Shown piece by piece: positions 1 through 9,064 of a stretch of DNA of 64,000 bases (positions within the stretch are counted from its first letter, which is position 1; each line of letters begins with the position of its first letter). This DNA comes from CALFMR01 sp035550595. GTDB taxonomy: Bacteria > Acidobacteriota > Vicinamibacteria > Vicinamibacterales > SCN-69-37. Location of the stretch: contig DASZOV010000141.1 of assembly GCA_035550595.1 (NCBI GenBank), positions 37,393 to 101,392 of the forward strand, read 5' to 3'. Under the pieces are notes generated by a model, which worked only from the letters and a program-made list of their open reading frames with translations, did no database searches and was not told the origin of the DNA. The translations under genes were made by a program, and so were the position numbers.

Positions 1-1
1 C

Positions 2-820
2 CACGACTTCGCGCAGGACGCCGCGGCCGCGCCGCTCGTCATCGTGCTCCACGGTGGCGGCGGCAACGCGCAGACCGCCGAAGAGAAGACGGGCTTCGAT
101 CGTGTCGCCGCGCGCGAGCACTTCGTTGTCGTCTACCCCGACGGTACGGCGCGTTCGGGTCGTGGGTCGCTCGCCGCGGCACGCAGTCGTCTGCTGACGT
201 GGAACGCCGGCCACTGCTGTGCAGCGGCCATGGCCGATCGCGTGGACGACGTCGCGTTCATCTCGACGCTGATCGACGCGCTCGCGGCTTCGGGCCGTGT
301 GGATCGATCGCGTGTCTACGTCACGGGCATGTCGAACGGCGCGATGATGACCGAGCGCCTTGGACGCGAGCTGTCGACGAAGATTGCGGCGATTGCGCCT
401 GTCGCGGGTGCGGTGTTCGGAGACGAGCCGCCGCCCCTGGCGCCCATGCCCGCGCTGATCATCGTCGGCGCCGATGACCAGACCATCCCTCCGCAAGGTG
501 GCGCGCTCCAACTGCGTCCCGGCCTCGGCAATCGATCCGCGGCGGACCGCGACGTCGCACCGGCGATCGATCAGGCGCAGTATTGGGCGAAATACAACGG
601 CTGCGATCGACCCGCGCGAACGGCAACCGCCGCGTGGACGAAGACCGAATGGACGACGTGCCGCAGCGGCGCGCCGGTCGTCTTCTACGACGTGAACCAC
701 AACGGGCATGCGTGGCCCGGTGGTCGAGCGGGCCGGCGCGGCGCGGACGAACCAACTCAGGCCTTCGATGCGACCGAAGCGATCTGGACGTTCTTCACGC
801 ACTACCACCGCGACCGCTGA
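2..820 (+). CDS. PHB depolymerase/LpqC-type esterase, 5'-truncated by window edge
   Basis: Alpha/beta-hydrolase of the polyhydroxybutyrate depolymerase/feruloyl-esterase-like family, probably a secreted esterase. The reading frame is open to the first base, so the N-terminus and any signal peptide lie outside the window; a GTG at 44 is internal. Visible motifs are the oxyanion-region strand VLHGGGGNA, the nucleophile elbow GMSNGAMM (Ser in G-x-S-x-G), a DD pair in GADDQTIPP that would supply the acid residue, and the late HNGHAWPG histidine. Order and spacing fit the family. The substrate cannot be told from sequence. The stop is followed 20 bp later by the end of a convergent membrane-protein gene. 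Confidence 0.85.
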   Translation, partial: HDFAQDAAAAPLVIVLHGGGGNAQTAEEKTGFDRVAAREHFVVVYPDGTARSGRGSLAAARSRLLTWNAGHCCAAAMADRVDDVAFISTLIDALAASGRVDRSRVYVTGMSNGAMMTERLGRELSTKIAAIAPVAGAVFGDEPPPLAPMPALIIVGADDQTIPPQGGALQLRPGLGNRSAADRDVAPAIDQAQYWAKYNGCDRPARTATAAWTKTEWTTCRSGAPVVFYDVNHNGHAWPGGRAGRRGADEPTQAFDATEAIWTFFTHYHRDR

Positions 821-839
821 TCAGTCGCCCGCGTGGTTC

Positions 840-2249
840 TCATAGGAATCCGAACATCGGCGGAAAGACGATGACGACGATGGCGGCCCAGATCGCGTAG
901 ACGGGCAAATAGTCGGTCTGCCACTTCTCGACGCGGTCGAAGGCGCCGCGGCCTCGCAGCACGCGGACGTAGAGCCGCGCAGACCACGCGAGGTTCACCA
1001 GCAGAATGACGTTCTCGCCGAGCGCGGCGACGCGATTGGGCGTGAAGCCGAGCTCGGAGATGCGCGACGCAATGGCCCACAGTGCAACGGCGTCGGCCGC
1101 GAGCGCGCTCACGACGAGCGCGACCTGCAGCATGTCGAAGATGTCCACTGGGGCGCGCGGATCGCGTGCCGAGATGGAATAGAGGTGCAGGCCCAGCACG
1201 ACGACGAGCAGCAGATCGAAGGCGATGAGCACTTCGCGCGCGACGTCGACACCGCGGCCGGTCCAGAGCATCGCGACCAGGAACGCGACGAGGACCGCGG
1301 TGAAGAGCGGCGTGAAGAGTCGCGTCAGCACCGGCGCCATGTTCTCGATCACGCTCTGCTTGGCTTCGACGAGCCAGGACGCGACGAGCACCGCGCCCGC
1401 GGCGCCGCACGGCAGCAGCCACGTCGCGAAGAAGGGCGCGATGTTGATCCCGATCGACTGGAAGATCAGCGCCATGAAGCCGGTGAGCACGCCGCCGCCC
1501 ATCGCGATGAGCACGTAGTAGATGGCGAGCTCGCCCGTGAAGCGAATGAAGTCCATCCGGCCCGTGACCTGGCTCCATCGGCGCGCCGCGTAGGCGACGC
1601 CCACCGCCAGCCAGAGCGCGATGGGCAGGTGCAGCCCGGCGAGTAGTTGGGTATCGCTGCCTTTCGGGAAGTTGTCGAGATGCGCCGCGTTGTGGAATGG
1701 GTACAGGTTGACGATCGTGGCCGCGGCCAGGAACGGCAGCGCCAGCCGGAGTGCGCGCGAAAGGTCGGCGCCTCGCTTCCACACGAAGTAGAGGGTCAGC
1801 GGCGGAAAGACGAACAGGCTCGCGTTCCGGAAATAGAACGCCGGCAACTCCTGGTCAGGGTTGAGATGGATGCCGAAGAGCGCCGGCATCTTCACGAGCG
1901 CGGCGGCGAAGATCGCGAGCGCGAAGGCGACGATCGCATCATTCCGCACGCGGCTGCCGGATTCGCCGGTATCTGGTACCGAGACGACGAGTTGTTTCCA
2001 CAGCCGCTCGGAATGCTCGCGCGCGAACTCGCGCGAGAGCGCGTCGAGGCTGCCGATGCGTTTCACTGCAACGAGGAACGCTTCATCGGGTGCGAGGCCG
2101 GCGTCGGTGAGCGTCGCGATTTGCTCACGCAGATGATCTTCGAGCTCCGCGACGTCGACCGCCTGAATGGCCTGTCGGCGGCGGAGATAGCTCCGCCATT
2201 GATCGATGTGTTCTTCGACGGCGAGGGCGTGACTGGGTGTCGACATCAT
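840..2249 (-). CDS. Permease-prefix domain fused to DUF4153-like membrane protein
   Basis: 469-residue integral membrane protein. Residues 1 to about 75 form a soluble helical module (HIDQWRSYL, ELEDHLREQI, ALTDAGLAPDEAFLVA) matching the permease-prefix/HAAS-type domain that in Acidobacteria precedes ADOP permeases and is encoded beside PadR regulators. The rest has about ten hydrophobic segments and resembles DUF4153, including the late pattern LGFTPNRVAALGENV and a C-terminal WQTDYLPVY segment. The ATG follows the upstream padR stop directly (TGA then ATG ATG), so the two are translationally coupled. Molecular function is unknown; the prefix suggests control by, or co-assembly with, the PadR partner. 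The prefix on a DUF4153 body rather than an FtsX permease is a domain swap worth noting. Confidence 0.75.
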   Translation of the reverse strand: MMSTPSHALAVEEHIDQWRSYLRRRQAIQAVDVAELEDHLREQIATLTDAGLAPDEAFLVAVKRIGSLDALSREFAREHSERLWKQLVVSVPDTGESGSRVRNDAIVAFALAIFAAALVKMPALFGIHLNPDQELPAFYFRNASLFVFPPLTLYFVWKRGADLSRALRLALPFLAAATIVNLYPFHNAAHLDNFPKGSDTQLLAGLHLPIALWLAVGVAYAARRWSQVTGRMDFIRFTGELAIYYVLIAMGGGVLTGFMALIFQSIGINIAPFFATWLLPCGAAGAVLVASWLVEAKQSVIENMAPVLTRLFTPLFTAVLVAFLVAMLWTGRGVDVAREVLIAFDLLLVVVLGLHLYSISARDPRAPVDIFDMLQVALVVSALAADAVALWAIASRISELGFTPNRVAALGENVILLVNLAWSARLYVRVLRGRGAFDRVEKWQTDYLPVYAIWAAIVVIVFPPMFGFL

Positions 2250-2642
2250 TCACGCTCCGAGCGTCGCGGCCGGAAACGGCGCCAGCATCGCGCCGCGCGG
2301 CGTGAAGACGACCGAGAGCGTGGACCAGATGCCGCGCAGCGTCGCATCGACTGCCTGCCATTGCCGCCGCTCGTTGGCGAGTTCCTTCTTGCCGGCGGGC
2401 GTGATCCGGTAGTACTTCCGCCGGCGTCCGCTTTCAGCGACTTCCCAGCGCGCCTCGACGTGGCCGAGCCGTTCGAGCCGGTGCAGCACGGGATAGAGCA
2501 TGCCGTCGGTCCACGTGAGATGACCGGCCGACAACTCACGGACGCGTTGAATGATCGCGTATCCGTAGCTGTCGCCCTTGGCGAGGATCGCGAGGACGAG
2601 CGGTGTGGAGGACGCGGCGATCAGATCTTTGTTGATGTCCAT
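2250..2642 (-). CDS. PadR family transcriptional regulator (module 1)
   Basis: 130-residue winged-helix repressor. The start is set at MDINKDLIAAS because residues upstream of it are not PadR-like and run into the divergent control region. Core PadR features are present: LVLAILAKGDSYGYAIIQRV (helices 1-2), the recognition segment TDGMLYPVLHRLERLGHVEA, the wing ESGRRRKYYRITPAGKKEL and a C-terminal dimerisation helix. It heads a two-gene operon with the prefix-DUF4153 protein, with no gap between stop and start, and is divergent from a second padR at 2825. PadR proteins usually repress their own operon, often in response to cell-envelope or phenolic stress; the effector here is unknown. Confidence 0.9.
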   Translation of the reverse strand: MDINKDLIAASSTPLVLAILAKGDSYGYAIIQRVRELSAGHLTWTDGMLYPVLHRLERLGHVEARWEVAESGRRRKYYRITPAGKKELANERRQWQAVDATLRGIWSTLSVVFTPRGAMLAPFPAATLGA

Positions 2643-2712
2643 GTCGAGTGCGATCTGTGGTCTTGCGGCCGCCACGCGCGTCACCAGACGGTTCGCGCGC
2701 GTGCCTGACGGC

Positions 2713-2737
2713 ATTATGCATAGCAGTGTTATGCATG
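2713..2737. promoter_or_regulatory. Repeated TTATGCAT motif between divergent padR genes
   Basis: The octamer TTATGCAT occurs at 2714-2721 and 2729-2736, a 15-bp offset, in an AT-richer pocket of the 182-bp gap between the two divergent padR genes. Each copy contains the palindrome ATGCAT. PadR operators commonly are ATGT/ACAT-type dyads, so this is a plausible shared operator. Inferred from position and symmetry only. Confidence 0.45.
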
Positions 2738-2788
2738 TCAACGCGAGGAGGGGCGGATGCGTCGCGACCGGGAAGTCGGCGACGCTCG

Positions 2789-2818
2789 TTGACAACTCGA
2801 AGTTTTGTACAGAAATAT
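2789..2818 (+). promoter_or_regulatory. Candidate leaderless promoter of padR module 2
   Basis: TTGACA at 2789-2794, then an AT-rich AAATAT at 2813-2818 after an 18-bp spacer, with a TGTACA palindrome (2806-2811) inside the spacer. The GTG start of the PadR gene at 2825 lies only 6 bases after the -10 element, so the transcript would begin at or near the start codon without a ribosome-binding site. Confidence 0.5.
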
Positions 2819-2824
2819 ATCGCT

Positions 2825-3178
2825 GTGAAAAACGAACACGCGCGGATCCTCGATCGCGAGCTCAAGAAGGGCAGCGCCGAGCTCGTCATTCTCGCGCTCG
2901 TCGAGCACCGCCCCCGGCACGGCTACGAGCTGAGCGATCTCATCGAGACGCAGTCCGAGGGCGCCGTGCGCTTCACCGTCACGTCGCTCTATCCGCTGCT
3001 GTACCGCCTCGAGCGGCGCGGTTGGATTCAAGGCCGATGGGTGGAAAAGGCCGGACAGCGCCGCCGCCGCTACTACCGCCTCACGGCCGCCGGCCGCCAG
3101 GTCCTCGCCGAGCAGCGTCGCGGCTGGGAGCGCTTCGTCGCCGCCATCAATCGCATCGTCGAGGTGCGCCATGCCTGA
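2825..3178 (+). CDS. PadR family transcriptional regulator (module 2)
   Basis: 117-residue PadR-type winged-helix protein (VKNEHARILDRELKKG start). GTG at 2825 is chosen because the frame upstream is non-homologous and a promoter ends just before it; there is no Shine-Dalgarno sequence. The helix-turn-helix HGYELSDLIETQSEG, recognition TSLYPLLYRLERRGWIQG and wing GQRRRRYYRLTAAGRQVL are typical. The gene overlaps the following ADOP permease by 8 bases (ATGCCTGA), the classic PadR-ADOP coupling in Acidobacteria. Likely represses its own operon. Effector unknown. Confidence 0.9.
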   Translation: MKNEHARILDRELKKGSAELVILALVEHRPRHGYELSDLIETQSEGAVRFTVTSLYPLLYRLERRGWIQGRWVEKAGQRRRRYYRLTAAGRQVLAEQRRGWERFVAAINRIVEVRHA

Positions 3179-5876
3179 CTGGCGATCCGAAATCCTCCGC
3201 CGGCTCCACGATCCGTCTACGGTCCAAGACGATGCCCTCGAGGAGATGGCGCAACATCTCGACCAGCGCCACCGTGCGCTCATCGCTCGCGGACGCACCG
3301 AGGACCAGGCGCGCGTCGAGACGCTTCAGGAACTCGATGATCCCGCGTCGGTCGCCGCGGCCCTGAGTCGATCCCCAACGCCGTGGTCACCCTCTCCGCC
3401 CGTGTCCGCGATCGGCCCGGTCCGGCGTCTCTCATGTGCCGTCCTCTCTCTGTTTGGTCGAGATGCGCGGTTCGGTCTTCGGCTGTTGCACCGGAACGTC
3501 GGCTTCACCGCCGTCGCGGTCGTGACGCTGGCACTCGGCATCGCTGCCACGACCGCGATCTTCAGCGTCGTCTACGGACTGTTCTTCGCGCCGCTGCCGT
3601 ATCGGCAGCCGGACCGTCTCGTGATGGTGTGGGAGTACGCGAACGGTCGCCGCATGAGCGCCTCGCCGAAGAGTTACACGGCGTGGAAACGCGAGGCCAG
3701 CGTGTTCGCCGACATCAACGCCTGGGGCGGACACGCCGTCAATCTGGCGACCGCCGATCGTCCGGAAGCCGTCAGCGCCGGCACCGCGACACCCGGATTC
3801 CTCGCGATGCTCGGGTACGGTCACCCGCTCGCGCTCGGCCGATCCTTTCACGAAGACGAGGGCGTGCCGGGCCATGATCACGTCGTCGTCCTGACGTACC
3901 AGATCTGGCAGGAGCGCTTCGGTGGCGACCCGGGGATCGTCGGCCGTCAGGTGCGCGTGGACAATGAACCGTACACGGTCATCGGCGTGCTCGGGAAAGG
4001 GCCGGCCGATCACCAGCAGAGCAAGATCTGGCTGCCACTGGCCTTGACCGACGCCGATCTCCAGTCGGACACGCCGCAGTTCTACGTGATGGCGCGGCTC
4101 CGTGATGACGTCACGATCGAACAGGCGAACGCGAGCATGGCCGCGCTCAGCGCGCGTCTCGAGCGTGAGCGTTCCAGGCCCCGCGACGGATGGACGGTCC
4201 GCGTGGAGGCGTTCCGCAACGACTTCGTCACGCCCGCCACGATCCACGGGGTGTGGCTGCTCTTCGGTGCGGTGGTGTTCGTGCTGCTCATTGCGTGCAC
4301 GAACGTCGCGAATCTGCTGCTGGCGCGCGGCACGGTGCGGCGCCGTGAGCTCGCGATTCGCGCGTCGCTCGGTGCTTCGAGGTGGTCGATCGCCGGTCAG
4401 TTACTCGTCGAGACACTGGTGCTGGCGCTCGTCGGCGGCGCACTCGGCGCTCTTCTCGCGTTCGCCATCGTCAAGGCTGTCGTCGCGCTGATGCCGCCCT
4501 TCACGCTGCCCTCGGAAACGGAGATCACGCTGAGCGTGCCCGTGCTGTTGTTCGCGCTGGCCGCGTGTACGCTGTCAGGTCTCGTCGCCGGGCTCGTGCC
4601 GGCGTGGCAGGCGTCACGAACGAACGCCGCCGATGCAATGAAAGAGGGCGGACGAACGGTCGGCGATCGCCGCCTCGGTCTCCGGCGCGCGCTCGTCGTC
4701 GTGGAGTTCGCGCTGGCATTGACGCTGCTCGCCGGCGGCGGCATGGCCGTCCACGCACTCGTGCGGCTGATGACCGTCGATCTCGGATTCCGCGCGGATC
4801 ACGTGACGACGTTCTCGCTGCCCGTACCGCAAGGCCGGCTCGATACATCGGACGAGACGCGCGCGTTCTATCAATCGCTGTCCGAGGGCATTGCTGCGGC
4901 GCCCGGCGTGAGCCACGCATCCGTCTCGACCAGCATGCCCGTTTCCGGCGGCTTCCGCCGCCAATTTGAAATCGCGTCTTCGCGCACGGCCGATCCGTCG
5001 GCGCGACCCTGGACCGGTGTCAACATCGTCACGCCGTCGTATCACGCGACGTTCGGCATTCCCATTCGGCAGGGACGCGCGTTCGCCGATACCGATCGTC
5101 CCGGCACCAGTCCGGTCGCGATCGTCAACGAGACATTCGTCACCGAGTTTCTATCGGGCCGCGCGCCGATTGGACAGCACATTCTGTTGTCGCCGGTTAC
5201 CGGCGGCGCACCCGGCACGCCCGATCCGTCACCCATCGACTGGGAGATCGTCGGCGTGCAGGCAGACACCGCCAACGCCGGTCCCGGACGTCCAACGACC
5301 CCCCAAGTGTTGTTGCCGTTCGATCAGGATCCGCAGCCGCATGCGCTCGTCGCCGTGCGCACATCCGGCAGCCTGCCGATGCCACGGGCAGCCATCGAAG
5401 CGGTCGTCCACCGCATCGATCCGACGCTGCCGCTCGCGAACGTCCAGACCATCGAACAGACGCTCAGCGCCTCGATGGCGTCCGACCGTTTCTATACGGT
5501 GTTCTTCGCCGCGTTCGCGGCCGTGGCGCTGATCCTGGCCGCGGTCGGGATCTACGGCGTCATGTCGTTCACCGTCGCCCAGCGCACACACGAGATCGGG
5601 CTCCGCATGGCGCTCGGCGGCGGCAAGCGGCACGTCGTCGCGCAGATCGTGCGCGAAGGGATGACGACGGCTATTGCAGGCACCGCGCTCGGTGCAATCG
5701 GAGCCGCGTTCATCGGCCGGACGTTGCAAGGCGCAATCTACGGCATCGAGCCGTCGAATCCGCTGCCGTTCGTGGCCGTCGCCATCGTGCTCATCATCGC
5801 GGCGTTCGTCGCCTGTCTGATCCCGGCGCGCCGCGCGGCGTCGGTCGATCCAATGGTGATCTTGCGCCAATCGTGA
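3171..5876 (+). CDS. ADOP-family ABC transporter permease (MacB/FtsX type)
   Basis: 901-residue Acidobacterial duplicated orphan permease. Residues 1-60 are the PadR-linked helical prefix (EEMAQHLDQRHRALIARG). A first transmembrane helix near residue 105 (FTAVAVVTLALGIAATTAIF) is followed by a periplasmic MacB_PCD domain, three helices of an FtsX domain (near VWLLFGAVVFVLLIACTNVA), then a second complete PCD plus FtsX unit ending in IPARRAASVDPMVILRQS. The tandem FtsX arrangement and lack of an adjacent ATPase gene define ADOP. Such proteins are thought to move lipids, peptides or antibiotics or to act in envelope signalling with an ATPase encoded elsewhere. It overlaps the PadR stop by 8 bases, so expression is PadR-controlled. 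Convergent with the ThuA gene downstream. Confidence 0.9.
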   Translation: MPDWRSEILRRLHDPSTVQDDALEEMAQHLDQRHRALIARGRTEDQARVETLQELDDPASVAAALSRSPTPWSPSPPVSAIGPVRRLSCAVLSLFGRDARFGLRLLHRNVGFTAVAVVTLALGIAATTAIFSVVYGLFFAPLPYRQPDRLVMVWEYANGRRMSASPKSYTAWKREASVFADINAWGGHAVNLATADRPEAVSAGTATPGFLAMLGYGHPLALGRSFHEDEGVPGHDHVVVLTYQIWQERFGGDPGIVGRQVRVDNEPYTVIGVLGKGPADHQQSKIWLPLALTDADLQSDTPQFYVMARLRDDVTIEQANASMAALSARLERERSRPRDGWTVRVEAFRNDFVTPATIHGVWLLFGAVVFVLLIACTNVANLLLARGTVRRRELAIRASLGASRWSIAGQLLVETLVLALVGGALGALLAFAIVKAVVALMPPFTLPSETEITLSVPVLLFALAACTLSGLVAGLVPAWQASRTNAADAMKEGGRTVGDRRLGLRRALVVVEFALALTLLAGGGMAVHALVRLMTVDLGFRADHVTTFSLPVPQGRLDTSDETRAFYQSLSEGIAAAPGVSHASVSTSMPVSGGFRRQFEIASSRTADPSARPWTGVNIVTPSYHATFGIPIRQGRAFADTDRPGTSPVAIVNETFVTEFLSGRAPIGQHILLSPVTGGAPGTPDPSPIDWEIVGVQADTANAGPGRPTTPQVLLPFDQDPQPHALVAVRTSGSLPMPRAAIEAVVHRIDPTLPLANVQTIEQTLSASMASDRFYTVFFAAFAAVALILAAVGIYGVMSFTVAQRTHEIGLRMALGGGKRHVVAQIVREGMTTAIAGTALGAIGAAFIGRTLQGAIYGIEPSNPLPFVAVAIVLIIAAFVACLIPARRAASVDPMVILRQS

Positions 5877-5919
5877 GATAGCGACCGATCACCGAGCGGG
5901 CTCGTGCGTCCCGCGCCGC

Positions 5920-7377
5920 TCACCGGCTCGGCGCGTCGTCGGCTTTCAAGTCGCCGAGCACGTACTGCATGCCAGCAAGGACGTGCTCGAGGATCGGCGT
6001 CATCGCGTAGATGCGCTCGCTGTGGCCGAGCGCTTCGTAGAACACGCGGCCCTGGCCTTCGCGCCGGATCCAGCTCAGGCCGAAGTCGTGATCGGGGCGC
6101 GGATGTTCCTCGAGCGCGCGGTCGGCGGCGCTCATCTTCGAATAGTCGATGCTCGTGAGCACATGGACGTTGTCGCGCGACCACGACTTCGCCGCCATCG
6201 TGTAGATCTCGTCATGGACGTCGAACGACTGGCCGTGGAACATCGACGTCAGCGGGCTCGAGGGATCGTCGATCTTGACGGTGATCTGCTGCGGATCGAA
6301 CCAGTGGAACTTGAAGTAGCCGCCGATCAGATGATTGAAGTCCGGCCACGTGCCGACCTGCGTGTCCGGTCCCTGCGGCACGGGCGGCGCCGGCGAGGGC
6401 TGCGGAATCATCAGCGCGAAGAACGCGAAGTCCGACTGCAGCAGGCGGCCGGATCCGGCGCGATCCAGCGTCCGGAACCACGCCCCCGTGAGCGCGTCCA
6501 TCTCCGCGCGATCCAGCTTGCCGTCATGATTGCGATCGCCCTGGCTCAGCATGACCGGCGCGAGCGTCGCACCCGGGGAGAACGATCCGAGGAGTGCCGC
6601 GACGCCGCCGCCAGGCGCCGGCGGCGTGCTGTCTTCGTGATACGAATCGGTTGCCGCGTGAATGCCCGCGAGGCCCTTACCGCCGCGGACGAAGTCGAGG
6701 AGCGCCTTGCGCCGGGCGGCCGTCGCCGCAGCATCTTTCGGATCGTCGAGAAACGCGCCGGTCGTGCTCGCGAGGAACACGGCGTCGTACTGCGCGAGGT
6801 TCGCGGCCGTGATGTCCGCCGGGTCGTACGTGATCGTCGTCGTCCACGCGCCAGTCTTCGTGCCGAGCGCCTCGATGGTCTTGGCGGCGAGCGGGATGGT
6901 CGAGTGGACGAAGCCCGCCGCATGCGCGAGCACGAGCACCTTGCGCGGACGAAGCGGCGTCGCAGGCGCATGGTCGGGTAACGCCGACATCATCGCGGCG
7001 ACCGTGGCCGGGTCCGCCGTCTCGGGCTGCGCGCCATTGCCGCCCATGTTGAACGCCGAGGCCAGTCCCGACATCGGCATCGCGGCGTTGAGCGCGGTCG
7101 TCAAGGCCGCGGCGTCAACGGCGCCGCTGCCCGCGGTGTCCGCCGTGGTCAGCCATCGATCGCCCGCGGCCGTCAATTCGGCGCTCGTCAGCGCGCCGTC
7201 CTTGTTCGTGTCAGCGTTGAGAAAAATGAGGGTCGACGACAGCAGTCCGCCAATGCTGGCGCTCGTGCCGAGCGGCAGCGTCGCGGACGCTTGTCGGGCG
7301 GCAACGGCATGATGAGAGGCCAGCCCGACCGCGAACGTTGCGGCGGCGACCGATGCGACGAGTCGTGACGACGGCAT
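5920..7377 (-). CDS. Secreted ThuA-domain protein with EF-hands
   Basis: 485 residues with a Sec signal peptide (LVASVAAATFAVGLASHHAV then A-x-A cleavage region). An EF-hand loop, DTNKDGALTSAEL, occurs near residue 55. The ThuA (glutamine-amidotransferase-like, trehalose-utilisation) domain starts near residue 145 with RKVLVLAHAAGFVHSTIPLA. After the HAATDSYHED segment the domain is interrupted by an insert carrying a second calcium loop (DRNHDGKLDRAEMD) and a third degenerate one, then resumes with FNHLIGGYFKFHW and FDVHDEIYTM. ThuA domains in environmental bacteria occur in secreted carbohydrate-degradation proteins; the reaction is not established. The calcium-binding insert is unusual. 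Single-gene unit. Confidence 0.85.
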   Translation of the reverse strand: MPSSRLVASVAAATFAVGLASHHAVAARQASATLPLGTSASIGGLLSSTLIFLNADTNKDGALTSAELTAAGDRWLTTADTAGSGAVDAAALTTALNAAMPMSGLASAFNMGGNGAQPETADPATVAAMMSALPDHAPATPLRPRKVLVLAHAAGFVHSTIPLAAKTIEALGTKTGAWTTTITYDPADITAANLAQYDAVFLASTTGAFLDDPKDAAATAARRKALLDFVRGGKGLAGIHAATDSYHEDSTPPAPGGGVAALLGSFSPGATLAPVMLSQGDRNHDGKLDRAEMDALTGAWFRTLDRAGSGRLLQSDFAFFALMIPQPSPAPPVPQGPDTQVGTWPDFNHLIGGYFKFHWFDPQQITVKIDDPSSPLTSMFHGQSFDVHDEIYTMAAKSWSRDNVHVLTSIDYSKMSAADRALEEHPRPDHDFGLSWIRREGQGRVFYEALGHSERIYAMTPILEHVLAGMQYVLGDLKADDAPSR

Positions 7378-7492
7378 GGCAGATCCTTTCCGGGGGACGG
7401 GGCATCGAGCTGCGTCCGCGCCTGCGCCGATATTATCGACCTCGCGATCGAAGCGCCAATCCTCGCCCAGCCTGACGTCGGCCCGCGCCGCG

Positions 7493-8947
7493 TCACCGCA
7501 GCAGCGCCTCCTCGAGCGTGTCGGCGAAGGCCTGCGCCTGACGGACCTGATCGATCGTCGCGAAGCAGTCGAAGGCCGTCGCGGTCACCGCAGCGGCGCG
7601 CTTTTCGAGAACCGCTGGGAGCACGTCCGGCAGGACGGGGCATTCGCTCAAAAGGCCGAGCAGGCACGCCCAGATCGGCAGGTCGAGCGTGCTGACGACG
7701 TCCAGCGTGTCCTGGACGCGCCAGGGCGCGCCGTCCGCGATGTGGCGATCGAGGGCGCGGGCAAGCGTGGCGAGGTCGCGCTCGGTCGTTGCGTCGACGC
7801 TGCGGACGTGCGTCAGCACCGCGGCGAGCCGGCGCGCGACGTACAGGCTCACGCCTTCGTAGAGATACGTCCAACCGGTCTCGAACAGCGCGACGAGATC
7901 GCGATCGCGCAGCAGATCGTTGCGATAGGCCGCGCGATCGAGAAGGCCGGCCTCGCCCGGCCCGCCACTGCCGCCTTCGATGTCGATTCCGAGATTGCAC
8001 GCGCCGACGACGGCACGGCCGGCCTCTTCGACGGTCATCGGCCGGTTGTAGAGCGAGCAGCCAGCCGCCAGCGTGTTCACGAGAAAGGCGAGTTCCCCGG
8101 CACGTGCGGTGGGCGCGGTGGGGTCGACCGCCGGCGCGTGGACGTACGCGGCGGCGATGGCGTTTCTCGGCCTCGCCGCGCCGGGCGAGGCCGGCCTCGC
8201 GTGTCGCGCGAGCTCCAGAAATGCGCGCGCATCGTTGGCCGTGACATAGCCCTGCTGTACGCGCCGGTCTTCACGCGAGATCGCGGCGTCGTGCAGGATC
8301 TGCTCGGGCTCGAGCAGCAGCACGTCGAGCTCGTCGTCTTCCGGCGTCGAGTTCGAGAGCGCACGACATCCGCGCATGAGTGCGTGGAGGCCGTCGGCGT
8401 CCTCCGCCTCTAGCGCAAGCAGCAGATGGACGATGGCATCCCAGACGTCCGTGTCTCGACCGCGCACGAGGTAGCCGCAGATCTCGGCTTCGAGATCGTC
8501 CGGCACGCGTGTGGCGGCTTCGTCATCGCTGGGCGCGGTCGGGAGAAAAATGGCCGGATCGCACACTCGGATGTGCCGTGAGAGTCCGACGATGACGAGG
8601 TCGCGGTCGAGCGTGGTGAGCAGACGCGCGGCGGATGCCGCGTCGATGTCCGCCAGCATCTCGAGCCACGCGCCGAACCGTTCGGCGTCGAACACGTCGT
8701 CGCGCTCTGGGAGCGTCTGCCAGAGATCGAGATCGAGGACGGCGGTGATCTGTTCAGGCGCGGCTGCGGCTACGAGTGGGCCGCAGGCGTCGAGGCCGTT
8801 CGTGCGAATCAGGTGATGGAGCGACTCAGGCGCGAGACGTGCAACGAGCTCCGGCAGGTTCGGCGAGTCGAGCAGGCGAGCGAGATGATCGGCGGGCCGA
8901 TCGCGGAGATGAGAAAGGGCGCCGCGCGAGCGATCGGGTCTCGGCAT
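7493..8947 (-). CDS. DUF6178-like cytoplasmic protein
   Basis: 484-residue soluble protein without signal peptide or membrane segment, rich in Leu, Ala and Asp. The N-terminal half has short helical repeats (LARLLDSPNLPELVARLAPE, HHLIRTNGLDACGPLVAAAA, EQITAVLDLDLW) that look like an armadillo/HEAT-like or magnesium-transporter-N-like superhelix, as in DUF6178 proteins. The C-terminal half is mostly helical. I assign DUF6178 from recalled resemblance only. No catalytic motif is evident and neighbours give no pathway. The ATG at 8947 begins a well-formed N-terminus. Confidence 0.6.
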   Translation of the reverse strand: MPRPDRSRGALSHLRDRPADHLARLLDSPNLPELVARLAPESLHHLIRTNGLDACGPLVAAAAPEQITAVLDLDLWQTLPERDDVFDAERFGAWLEMLADIDAASAARLLTTLDRDLVIVGLSRHIRVCDPAIFLPTAPSDDEAATRVPDDLEAEICGYLVRGRDTDVWDAIVHLLLALEAEDADGLHALMRGCRALSNSTPEDDELDVLLLEPEQILHDAAISREDRRVQQGYVTANDARAFLELARHARPASPGAARPRNAIAAAYVHAPAVDPTAPTARAGELAFLVNTLAAGCSLYNRPMTVEEAGRAVVGACNLGIDIEGGSGGPGEAGLLDRAAYRNDLLRDRDLVALFETGWTYLYEGVSLYVARRLAAVLTHVRSVDATTERDLATLARALDRHIADGAPWRVQDTLDVVSTLDLPIWACLLGLLSECPVLPDVLPAVLEKRAAAVTATAFDCFATIDQVRQAQAFADTLEEALLR

Positions 8948-9064
8948 GGGCCGCCGATGATACGGTCATCGGCGGCCCAGAAACAGTCTTGAAATGAAAC
9001 GCGTGTCTTCCGATACTGATAGTGGGGACGCGTGAATCGTCCCCGCCCGTTCCGCGGGGCCGCG

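Noticed and set aside
1185..1646. Asp/His/Arg-rich plus-strand frame
   Set aside because: Antisense to the prefix-DUF4153 gene; composition typical of high-GC shadow frames.
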